From NCBI RefSeq assembly GCF_021018895.1, contig NC_079375.1, positions 16,551,992 through 16,615,991 on the forward strand: a stretch of DNA of 64,000 bases, written 5' to 3'. Of the stretch, positions 50,701 through 61,145 are shown in pieces; the first letter of the stretch is position 1; each line of letters starts with the position of its first letter. The notes beneath the pieces were generated by a model. It had not been told where the DNA came from. It ran no database searches and saw nothing but the letters and a program-made list of their open reading frames with translations. The position numbers and the translations under genes were made by a program. The DNA is from Seriola aureovittata. Its lineage: Eukaryota > Chordata > Actinopteri > Carangiformes > Carangidae.

Positions 50701-53700
50701 TATAATAAGGCATGAATAATGAAAAAAATGGCATGGTATAGTAAGGCATAAAAAGTCATAAAAACTACATAGTATAACAAGGCATAAAAATGTCATCATA
50801 TAGTAAGACATAAAAAGTCATGAAAATTATAGAGCTTAGTAAGGCATACAAAGTGAAAAAAACATCACACCATAGTAAGGCGTGAAAAGTTAAAAAAAAC
50901 GGCATAGTATAGTAAGGCATAAAACTTCATAAAAACGACATAGTACAGTTAAGCATGAAAAGTGAAAAAAAACAACATAGTATAGTAAGTAATAAAAAAT
51001 GAAAAAAATGAGATAATGTATTAAGGCATATAAATTAAAAAAAAAAACATCATAGTACAGTAAGGTATAAAATGTCATAAAATGATAGAACTAAGTAAGG
51101 CCTAAAAAGTGAAAAAAACGACATAGTATAGCAAGGCATAAAGAGTGAAAAAAAACGGTATACTATAGTAAGGCCTAAAAAAATCAAAAAACGACATAGT
51201 ATTGTATGGCATAAAAAGTCATAAAAACTACATAGTATAACAAGGCATAAAAAGTCATAAAAATGTCATCATATAGTAAGACATAAAAAGTCATGAAAAT
51301 TATAGAGCTTAGTAAGGCATACAAAGTGAAAAAAACATCATAGTATAGTAAGGCGTGAAAAGTAAAAAAAAACGGCATAGTATAGTAAGGCAAAAAACTT
51401 CATAAAAACGACATAGTACAGTTAAGCATGAAAAGTGAAAAAAACAACATAGTATAGTAAGTAATAAAAAATGAAAAAAATGAGATAATGTATTAAGGCA
51501 TATAAAGTAAAAAAAAACATCATAGTACAGTAAGGTATAAAATGTCATAAAATGATAGAACTAAGTAAGGCCTAAAAAGTGAAAAAACGACATAGTATAG
51601 CAAGGCATAAAGAGTGAAAAAAAACGGTATACTATAGTAAGGCCTAAAAAATCTAAAAAACGACATAGTATTGTATGGCATAAAAAGTAAAAAAAAACAT
51701 CATAGTATAGTAAGGCGTTAAAAGTGAAAAAAACGGCATAGTATAATAAGGCATGAATAATGAAAAAAAATGTCATAGTATAGTAAGGCATAAAAATCAT
51801 AAAAACAACATAAAACAGTAAGGCACAAGAAAACGAAAAAAACTACATAGTATAGTAAGGAATAAAAAGTCATAAAAACAACATAGTGTAGTAAGGCACA
51901 AAAAGTGAAAAAAAACATCATAGTATAACAAGGCATAAAAAGTCATAAAAATGTCATAGTATAGTAAGACATAAAAAGTCATGAAAATTATAGAGCTTAT
52001 TAAGGCATACAAAGTAAAAAAAACAGCATAGTATAGTAAGGCATAAAAAATAAAAAAATCGACATAGTATAGTACTGCATTAAAATTCATAAAAACAGCA
52101 TAATACAGTAAGGCACAAGAAAACGAAAAAAACGACATAGTATAGTAAGGAATAAAAAGTCATAAAAACAACATAGTGTAGTAAGGCACAAAAAGTGAAA
52201 AAAAACATCATAGTATAGTATGGCATAAAAAGTAAAAAAAAAAAACCATCATAGTATAGTAAGGCGTGACAAGTGAAAAAATGGCATAGTATAGTAAGGC
52301 ATAAAAAGTGAAAAAAACTACATAGTATAGTAAGGCATGAAAATAGAAAAAAACGGCATAGTATAGTAAGGCATAAAAGGTCATAAAATGATTGACCTTA
52401 ATAAGGCTTAAAAAGTGAAAAAACAACATAGTATAGTAAGGCATAAATAATGAAAAAAACGGCATAGTGTAGTAAGGCATAAAAAGTGAAAGAATAACAT
52501 AGTATAGTATGGCATAAAAAGTGAAAAAACAGCCAAGTATAGTAAGGCTTAAGAAGTGAAATAAAAAGCATAGTATAGTAAGGCAGAAAAAGTCGAAAAT
52601 AAAACCCGGTATAGTATAGTAAGACACAAAAAGTCATGAAAATTATAGAGCTTAGTAAGGCCTAAAAATTGAAAAAAGGCATAGTATAATAAGGTGTAAA
52701 AAGTAAAAAAAAACGGCATAGTATAGTAAAGCATAAAAGTGAAAAAAATGACATAGTACAGTAAGGCATGAATAATGAAAAAAACAACATAGTAAATTAA
52801 GGCATAAAAAGTGAAAAAAACGTCATAGTATAGAAAGGCATAAAATGTCATAAAAACATCATAGTCAAGTAAGGCATAAAAATGTAAAAAAAAGCCTTAG
52901 AATTTTAAGGCATAAAATGTCATAGTATAGATATAAAATGTCTTAGAAATGTCATAATATGGTACAACATGAAAACTTTAAAAAACATCAGTGTATAGTA
53001 AGTCATAATATGTCATAGTAGTGTAAGGCATAAAAACGTCAAATAATGTCATAGGCCTACAAATGTCATAATATATGGAGTCATAAAATGTCATAAAAAT
53101 GTCATAGTATAGTAAGGCATAAAAACGTCACCCTCTTGGAGGGTACATTGGAATGATTTAATTTGACTGCTCTCCAAACATAATTTGAATGAGGTCACTC
53201 AAATATTGAAAAGGTAAATTCCTTTCTCCCAAACTATTGGTAGGGACATGTCCCTATTGTCCATATGCAAACCTTTGCCCTTGTGTTAGGGTTATCTGTA
53301 TGTAGTGTATCTATTTGTTATATTTTGTACTCTCCAGGAGCATTGCATTTCTGTAATCTGCTTTTATGATGTGCCTACAGTACAACATCAGATAGGGATG
53401 TACAACTCCCTCCAAAACACTTCAACACCATTCTTTCAAGTAAGAGTAAGAAAGCTAGAGGTTGCACTCCTCCAATCACAACATGTCTTGTGACATCATT
53501 GTATTCTGCTTTATTGTGTTGGTGGATAAATTGATTTAAAACTGGGAGAATTTCTCCCAGTTTTACTGATATAATTTATGACAAAGTAGTGGGTACAGAG
53601 AGAAAACATTTCTGTTGATTCAGAGGACTGATAGATGAAAATATTTTCTGCTGTACTGTTTTGTAGCAGTGATGGAGGGAGCTTTTCATGACAGATAAGT

Positions 53701-56700
53701 TACATGAGTACAGAGAAGTGCTTTAAGGTTAATCTATTACAAATAGTCTTACCTTTTTTGACCCATTATCAGGCATTTCAGCTGAGAGGTTTTGAGGCCA
53801 TGCAGAGTCTGCCCAGCGAGACAAGGATGACCTCTGTTCTGGAGGGGGCATCTTTTCAAGGCCTTGTGGTAGAGACCCTGTATCCAGCACTGAACTAGAG
53901 GAGTGAGGGTCAGGCAAAAATGCCCCGCCTGCTGAGTCAGAGTTGGATGAGGCGTGTATGTGTGAGTGGGACTGTGTCTGTAGACTTCGCTCACTACTGA
54001 GGGAGCAGCGAGTGAGGACATACTGCTCCTGGATATAAGAGCTTTCTTGGATCCTCCTCCTCACGTCATTGGACCAGTCTAGCTCCACACCTATAGTGGA
54101 CAAAAGCCAGCCATTAACCACTATGGCAGAAAGTGTCCAGGAGGCAAATGTAAGCTCCACTGATGAGAGACTGACCTGGGCTGGTGCCAGGGTCTGTGTC
54201 TCTGGCACAGGAGAACTCAGAGGAGATTTCTCTAGAGATCTCCCTCAGTGCTTCCTCCAAATTGGTGCCATCTGCACTTGTCACCACAGGCATTAGTTCA
54301 GAGGCAGGAGGAGGTGAAAGCTCATCATTTGATTGGCCAAAAACAGAACCCGTGGAGCCCCGATGTTTATAGCCCTGTCCTTGACACTGTAAAGTAAGAC
54401 GGATAAATTAGAAATGTGTTTTCCTGTGTAGACACACAAAAACATACTTTTAACAAAAAAAGTAGTGATGAATACCTCTGCCTTTTTTGCTTTGAAATTT
54501 GTCATATCGTACAGGGTGCAATATCCAATGAGGCGATTCCCAGGGTAGAGTGGAGGGATTTCATTGGGTGAAAGAAGAGCCTCCATGTTTTCTGGCAGAT
54601 ACCAGTCAATCCGCACGTCAGTCAGCACAGGTTCAAAAGCCTTTTTCAGGGACTTGATTAACTGAGGAGGGAGATTGATCACAATATTTTTTAAATGAAC
54701 GCTTTACAATTAGTTTTTTTCTAATGAGTAGGTTGGCCCACTCCAAAAAGTCCCAAGATAAATCAGAGAGGTCATGAGACAATTATGGGTGAGGAAACAA
54801 ATGTTTTGCTATACAAATTTATGTATGTATACATATATTACTTTTCTCTAATCTTTGATTTATTTTTTATATATACTGTTTATATATTGGATGATTTTAC
54901 TTCTACTTATTCACGTATGCCTTTAATTGTTCTGGAGTTTGTATTTTCTCCAGTAGGTGGCAGTATTGCAATTCTTCTGACCTTGGGCTGGAGTCTCTCC
55001 TCATCATCCAAGAACTCTGTAGTCCCTCCTGTTAGTTTGGCAACGCCCTGCAGGAGTCTCCTGCAGGCTCGAGGGCCCAAGCCCAGACCAAAGCATCTGC
55101 AGAGATGATATCATATATTCTTGAAATTTTAATCACATCCCCAGTGCCTGAGCTTTGCATGCAGCATTTTTTTCCTTCACTTACTGTCTGAGCAAATCAA
55201 ATACCAGCACCAAGTCAGACTTAACTACCTGTTTGTGAAACCCTCATGGGGTACAGAGGCTTCCATGCATATCAGGAACAAGAAAATTTGGTGTCGTCAA
55301 ACAGACAGAACTATTATTTGTGCACTCACAGGGATTACAAGCCATTTGGCTAATTGAGAGCTTGAAAGGAGCAGGGGACAAAATAATTCAGAAGACTGAG
55401 ACCTTGAGTGCTGTGTCTAAAAACAGCAGGTCTATCTGGACAGCTAGATACTGTTAGCATTACATGAGTAAGAGGCCAGGGAACCAAAATGATACTGAAC
55501 CAAGATAAACACCTTTTCTGGATGTAGACTGTAGTTGAACATCCTTGAAATTAGATGTCTTACATGAGAATAAAGAAACAAGTTTATATAGTTTGTGGAA
55601 GGACAGCCAAAACAGTACAGTGGAGAATGTCAGTCCAACAGGAGAATACTAATGAGGGATAAATGGAGTTATTGTGCGTTGCTGAAGGGACAGGGGAAAA
55701 TCAGAGGGGCGTGACTCTCACTGCAGAGCAAGCACTTAACGGGATTACTGGGCGGGGCTGAAAAATACCTCAGCCCTCTCTTTTCTTTCTATCGCAGTGC
55801 TTTGCTCTGAGTTCTTGAAGATCTCTGTTTGATTGTATCCCCTCTCCTTCTCACTGTTTCTCTCCTCTTCCCTTTCCTCCCACAAACTGTGTCATATTTA
55901 TCACCTCATTCTGCCCGCACTCACTACACTCCATTCCCTGTCACCTTCAGTGATTTAATGTCGTATCACATGGCAGCCATAGAATAATGTTGTTAATTAG
56001 TTGGTTGAATTAATGAATGAATGTCCATCTTGTGTATTGATCCCACTTCTCTGTGTTGTTCTTCACACATGACTAACATGGGTTAAAATATTTATTAGAC
56101 AATTTAGTGTTGGGGCTTCATACCTGCCAGCGCATGTGTTTCTGCGGACCAACTCCAGCACTTTGGCTACGTTGCCAATAGATCCATCTGTAATGATAAA
56201 GACCTGGCGAGGATATGAGCGCTGCATGGGCTGTTGGTACACCCAGGACAGCGCCCCCAGGAGGTTGGTGCCTCGCATGTCAGCTCTCATCCTCTGGACA
56301 TACTCATATGCCTGCATGAGAGTGACCTGTGTGCATAAAGAAACAGAGAAGTAGAGATGCAATCAGATCTACAGTAAACGTGGGAGAAGCAGGCAGCGGA
56401 AAACAACACCTGTCCGACTATATGACGCTGCCTGTGCAAACATCACCTGTGTTGTCGAGATAAATTCACCATTTGATATCAGATGCCCCAATTACCCTGT
56501 GAGGGTAGCAAAGAATTGAATCAGTGCTTGTCTAATAAAGAGAGAGCAAACATACACACATTAGCACCTGCCTTAAAACTGCCTCAAATCACACTGTGGA
56601 CAAACATGCCTGACAGGAGAGGAGATGGAGGACATCTCCTGCCTTCGTGAAAATGCATGAAAGGTCACCATATGGTGAGGAGTATGTGCAAAGACTGTTT

Positions 56701-59700
56701 GTCCTTGAAGCCCCTGGTCTGGATAAAACCTGACACTCTGCTACTAAGGCAACCCATGGAACTGACCTATTGCCTGATTAGAAAGTAGACAAAATAGAAC
56801 ACAAAGTCCTGCATGGTTGAAAAACACCTGCTTTCGGGAGACCTGATCCAAATGTTCCGTGTATTTACTTTTTCTGGAAAAAATGAATATGTAATTAAGA
56901 ATATCACTGAATATCCTATTAACAAGACAGATTCAGACTATTCTCCATTCTGAGCTGGGTCATTGTGTAAAACCAACATCAGTGCAGAGCTTGCTGGAGG
57001 TGAACAGTGGCTTGATGGTGGTGCCAAAGCCAACAACGTTGAGCATAGTGCAAGAAGGGAGACTCTTCAATGCCACCACCATGGCTTCCTGTGGATACAA
57101 GAATGGATAGTCAGGGTGGAGCGAGATGAATCTACACGCCTAAATCTAAAAACTGAACTCTGGTTCATTTGTATGTTTTTGTCCTGACTGCAGCTCACCT
57201 TTACACGACGAATGTTAGTGCCACTCATGCTGCCACTGCGATCTACGAGGAACAGTAGCTCTCTGGTGGCTTTGTGCAGCTCCAGAGGTTCACACAGCAA
57301 ATCAGGACAGAAGTTGAGCATCAAGACAGGGCTGCTCAGAATGTCCTTGTGGTACCGCTTCCTCACAAACTCCACCTGCAAGTGGAACACGTCAACTGTT
57401 AGCACATTTTTATGCAGTTAACAGAATCGGAACAGATGTATATAAAGGAATGAGATATGAAAGGCAAATAAAGGTGGGAGCCACCAACCTTCCTCTCGGG
57501 TTCTGAATCTTTGCGGGTGCAGCGGATAAAATCACGACGGGAACAGATCAGCTCTTCATACTGGCTGAAGGAGAGCCTGCCTCTCTCTAAGATGACCAAG
57601 GGGTTGTGAGGCTCTGGATAAAGGTTGAGGATAAAGGTTTCACTGAAAAATAAACAGAGACTGAAACAAAGAGAAAGTACAAATATTGAAGGGAAGATTT
57701 GCCATTGCTCACCACTGAGGTGCAGAATGATCTCTATGTGTCTGTCATATGGATGCTCCTGCGCCAAGGTGATGTAGGTGGCAGATGCACTTTGAGCACT
57801 GGGGTCTGCATCTGCTCTCAGAGCATGAGTGGGGCTCTCCAGTCCTGCAAATTAGTTTAGGAATAAATAAAGAAAAGCAAATAAAGGTTTTCATATTAAT
57901 TACATTTTTTATGTGTTTTTGATATGTAATGATAACTTTATAACTTTTTAAATTTAAGATGTATAAACACCAGTCTTCCATATTATGTAGTCATTTCAGT
58001 GTGCATTTTCCATTTCTACAGCACACACCAGTCCAGTGGAGGCGAAAGCTTCCTTCATCTATCTCCTTTGGGTTTTGGCCTGGATTCAGGCCCTCTCTGT
58101 ACATCCATTAATTTTTATTTTGTAATGAGATTTGCCACTTTTCCAATACTTCACAATGACTGAGTCAAGAACCACGGAATCAAACGTATGTGAGAAGACA
58201 GGCAGTACCAGCCAGCAGGCAGGCCCCTCTGACAAGTAGCTGGAAGTTGAGTTCATAAGGTGCCAGGCTGGCAGCTGGACTGGTGAAGATGGTGTGGGTA
58301 CATTGCTGCTCAGAGTCCAGGACCCGGCCTTGTTTTCCTGAGGTGGCACCGAAACAGCTGGTTGCTCTGAGGAAGACAGCGATGTAGATTATTTAGATTA
58401 TTCAGCAGATGGTCTGAATTACATCTAATTCATTGAAATGGAGAGTATCAGGCAAAATAGTGTTGCCACATTTAGTTGTGACATAAATACCCAGGTTCTT
58501 CTAACTTCCCTCCATTTTCACTCTTGCTTGAAGTCATCTGCCCAGTGACAACTGGAGTAAGTAATGAGGGGTAGACGATGTGGATTGCTCCATTTTCTAA
58601 TGTAGGGAGTTCCAGTGTGGTGCTTATGATAATAGACACTATATCCATCGGGCCAATGACCCCTGTGCCCACAATGAAGGTGGTTCTTTCAAGGTCTTCA
58701 TCCAGGATGAGATGCCCTAAAAATATACAGCAGTTACTTACATAATAAAAAAATTTAAACAGCCAGACAAGTTAATAAGCCTTTTTTTTTTTTTTTTATC
58801 AAAATAATTAAAGGTTGCAAAATCTGGGTGCTGTCAGCTAAATTAGAGATATTTATTCCATGTACATGATACCACTGTTTCCAATAAAATACTATGCACT
58901 TCAAGTTGATGTATGTTTGTGCTCAGTGAATGTCGTTTCACCATTAGGCAGGCAGCCAAATCTATTTGCCTCCTTTGTATGTCCTTTCTATCCTCAGTGA
59001 GGCTAAAACAGGACCTAGGAGGGACTTACTGCAGCTATATTTGTGTTACAGCAGTAGACAACAGTTCAGCCAGTGGTTGAAATGATTTGTGGTTCTACTA
59101 CACTGTATTACAATTTTTATCCTCAAGCAAAATACAGCAAGTCTCTGTAGCTTTGATTGTCTGAGCTGAAAGCTCAGTTTAATCTTTGTTATGGGCATTT
59201 CAAGCATTTAGAGGACAGTGCATTTACTCTTCAGATATTCTGCATTGGGTCTGGTTAAGCTCAAGTGTTTGGAGAACAGAGAACCAATGACTACTGTCCG
59301 CTAGCAGTATCCATAAATTAATTAGGCTGATTACTGCTCAATAACTGTGAGACGTATTTATTAAGAGGTTGATCGAGGAAATTGGATAGCCCAGAAAACG
59401 TTGGTAATGTGAATGCTCAATATGAATGCACATTTAATTTCTTACTTGTTGAAGCTTATGGAATCATGTCAGATAAATATATGGGCACCTCATTATAAGA
59501 TTTTTTTTCCTTCACAGCATTCCTCACCGTTGGTGCATTGAATGTCATGGCTGGAGCTCCCACAGCAGCCCCACTCCCGGCCGTTCCCACAGTGGCCTTC
59601 AAGACCAGTTCCAGGGCAGCAATCCAGACAGCAATCCTTCAGCTTCCCTCGGTTCTGTATCTGGACCCCGACTAGTCGGCCTGCAATTGCAGCCTCAAAG

Positions 59701-60354
59701 CCCACCACAACCTCCTTTTCTCCGAGGGGGTACACAAACACACCTACATGACCGATAATGTAAGACACACACAAAACAATGATTTCAGACTTTTGATTCA
59801 GCTCATAAACCAATTAAACTACATAAAGACGTAGCATATTTCAAAGTAAAATAGATTTCTGGCTCTGTTGAATGTTGTAGTTATTGTAGTCACTATGGAC
59901 AAAAGCATCTGTCAAATTAATTAAATAAAATGGATAAGAAGCTAGCGTGGCAGTTTTGAAAAACTGTTTCAAGTGCTGGTCTTTTTTTATTTGGTAGTTA
60001 CTAATCCTTTTAAGTTTTATTCAAATCACTGATGAATTTTCCTTGCTATTTACCCTCTTTGAGTTCAATGAATTAATTTTTTTCAGCTCTTTTGTCTTGT
60101 CGTTAAAAACCATCCAATAAAGGTCTTAATTGTTCCTGATTTGATGTCATATGGAGTCAAAATATAATTGCTGGGATTATTACCTAATCTAAGAGTGTGT
60201 CATCCCACTACTCACCTTCTACAGACTCTATGTCAGCGTTGGCATAAGTGAGGTGTGCGGTGATGCCCAGGGAGCAGCCGTTGGCACAGGACTTGATACA
60301 GGAGGCCTTGAGTAGCAATGGTTCCCATGTAGAACGGTTTCTCAGTCCCACCAT
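32722..60354 (-). CDS. vwa5b2: von Willebrand factor A domain-containing protein 5B2
   Basis: A VIT/VWA-domain protein of unknown role. Minus exons: 60354-60216, 59743-59528, 58716-58506, 58366-58209, 57844-57713, 57613-57489, 57375-57199, 57088-56978, 56326-56124, 55096-54982, 54661-54476, 54386-54176, 54090-53753, 36378-36141, 36052-35714, 35599-35462, 34856-34728, 34649-34599, 33976-33865, 33698-33575, 33483-32722. All join in frame to 1404 residues. The start MVGLRNRSTWEPL follows an acceptor, so exon 1 has spliced 5' UTR. The N-terminal VIT region includes GVFVYPLGEKEVVVGFEA. The VWA domain has an intact MIDAS: D372-R-S374-G-S376, T443, D470 (ITDG). The middle is serine-rich and low in complexity. 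The C-terminus has DSGRGSETD, WATAVALAWLEHRC and RHWDENIKLNMLCYNPNNM. The DSGRGS and FTAVPP motifs favour VWA5B2 over VWA5B1. Intron 13 is 17.4 kb and holds the minisatellite array; the other introns are about 1 kb or less. Confidence 0.93.
36841..36990 (-). mobile_element. SINE copy at the left edge of the array
   Basis: Read on the minus strand it starts GGGGGCCCGGCGGTTCAGTG, continues through a tRNA-like head (CTATCACCTCACATTAGG, then GGTTTTGAACCCC in the B-box position) and then GGCCTTTCTGTGAGGATTTTGCATG, as in the head of the SINE type seen at 7.3 kb. The tail part is decayed. Its 5' end touches the first array monomers. Confidence 0.7.
40771..41132 (+). repeat. unique-looking block A inside the array
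   Basis: About 360 bp unlike the 36-bp unit. It holds GATTTCATTTCAGGTGCTGG (an acceptor-like CAG after T-rich sequence), GGAATCAGCTTGATGCGCTAC, TTAAGTCTTCCCCCTGTCAG, CATCGCTCCCGCGCTCCTGG, TTGTTGTAAATAAATTATTTG (poly(A)-signal-like) and GACAGGCTGTGAAACATGAG. A second, diverged copy lies at 42914-43287. The + frame (about 82 codons) has no family that I recognise. Confidence 0.8.
42914..43287 (+). repeat. unique-looking block B, diverged copy of block A
   Basis: Collinear with block A along its whole length, with scattered substitutions and an extra stretch of about 15 bp near TTTGTTGATGTACTG. The two blocks start 2143 bp apart. The shared open frame has changed at many residues (V to S, C to F, W to C, P to H, D to V), so there is no sign of protein-level constraint. 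Confidence 0.8.
46826..48812. repeat. higher-order repeat, about 940 bp, two copies plus a partial third
   Basis: Copy 1 (about 46826-47766) and copy 2 (about 47767-48704) are almost identical, including rare monomer variants such as TCATAAAATTATTGACATTAA and ACAGCCAAGTATAGTAAGGC. A partial third copy runs to about 48812. One visible difference is a 3-base gain (ACATCATAG against ACATAG) near 47066. Confidence 0.85.
49059..51705. repeat. higher-order repeat, about 1.32 kb, two near-identical copies
   Basis: Copy 1 (49059-50380) and copy 2 (50381-about 51705) match monomer for monomer; translated frames at 49271/50593, 49859/51184 and 49984/51309 are identical. Each copy itself contains two related halves of about 470 bp (for example from 49448 and from 49910), so the nesting is three levels deep: 36 bp, about 470 bp and about 1.32 kb. 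Confidence 0.88.
53537..53565. repeat. 14-bp near-perfect palindrome
   Basis: TAAAACTGGGAGAA, one T, then TTCTCCCAGTTTTA: exact reverse complements of 14 bases. It lies in vwa5b2 intron 13, about 190 bp upstream (in + coordinates) of exon 13. Confidence 0.9.
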
Positions 60355-61093
60355 CTTTTCAGGGTACTGACAGTCCTCTACTCTGCAGGCTGCATGAGAA
60401 CACAGGTACACAGACCTGTGAAATGGTCTGAGCAGACAGGAAGAGAAATGTGTGAGTGTGCATTTAAATTCTCTCATTTTCCATTCAGCGCGCAATCACA
60501 ATGATCTTTGTAAATCAAGTGTCATGCCAAACAAGCAAAACTGCCTACATTAGACCAGATCTTTTGCCATATTGATTAAAATCATCTAACATGTCCATTG
60601 GTTTTACATTTGTATGTATTCAAGCCTGCCAGATATATATTTATAAGTACACGTCAGCTCTTCGAAATGTAACCAAGCTATCTCCTCAGGCTCTTAGCAA
60701 CCAACAGTGATAGTTTGAGTGTTAGTGGCTTGGTCAATCATTAACATTGCAGGTCTGCACTTACTACACTATGCATCATGCTAAGCATATGCAATCAGAG
60801 TCTGTATGCAAATCCATGTGCACTTACGATTACTGTCTTACCCTTACTTACCTGCACTCTTTGGTAACTGCACAAGCTGGATGGTAAGAAATGGTACACT
60901 GTACTCTTCTGTATTTTGTAAACTAGGATAACATAAACCTCCAACTAATCACAGTTTCCTTCACAGTTTCCATTTATGTAACTGAAGCTGCATGCAATTA
61001 CTCTTCATGACTGAACACTTAATAACTTTAAGTGCAGCAGGTGCAGAGACCAGTGTGCAGATCACATCTTAGTGAACGGTAGACTGCATAAAG

Positions 61094-61102
61094 GTGTGTG
61101 TG

Positions 61103-61143
<41 letters not shown>
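61094..61143. repeat. (GT)n microsatellite
   Basis: About 22 GT units with one break, followed by about 70 bp of imperfect GT/GC-rich alternation. Confidence 0.95.

Positions 61144-61145
<2 letters not shown>

Larger units (their letters stand above)
36991..53130. repeat. 16-kb A-rich minisatellite array, 36-bp unit, in vwa5b2 intron 13
   Basis: Hundreds of head-to-tail units, all in one orientation. A typical unit is GGCATAAAAAGTGAAAAAAA followed by CGACATAGTATAGTAA (36 bp). Variant units carry TCATAAAAAC, TCATGAAAATTATAGAGCTTAG or TCATAAAATGATTGACCTTAATAAGG. The period is a multiple of three, so minus-strand frames run on for up to 404 codons with a 12-residue repeat such as MPYYTMLFFSLF; these are artefacts, not genes. 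Two non-repeat blocks (40771-41132, 42914-43287) interrupt the array. It sits wholly inside one intron, between exons ending at 53753 and starting at 36378. Confidence 0.97.

Noticed and set aside
36991..53130. CRISPR-like array of regular repeats
   Set aside because: The units are contiguous without unique spacers, in a vertebrate intron; this is a minisatellite.
54091..54175. Search for the mirtron miR-1224, which lies in human VWA5B2
   Set aside because: Short introns exist (78-114 bp), and this 85-bp one has a weak AGTGGA/TCCACT pairing, but no stable hairpin or recognisable miR-1224 sequence was seen.
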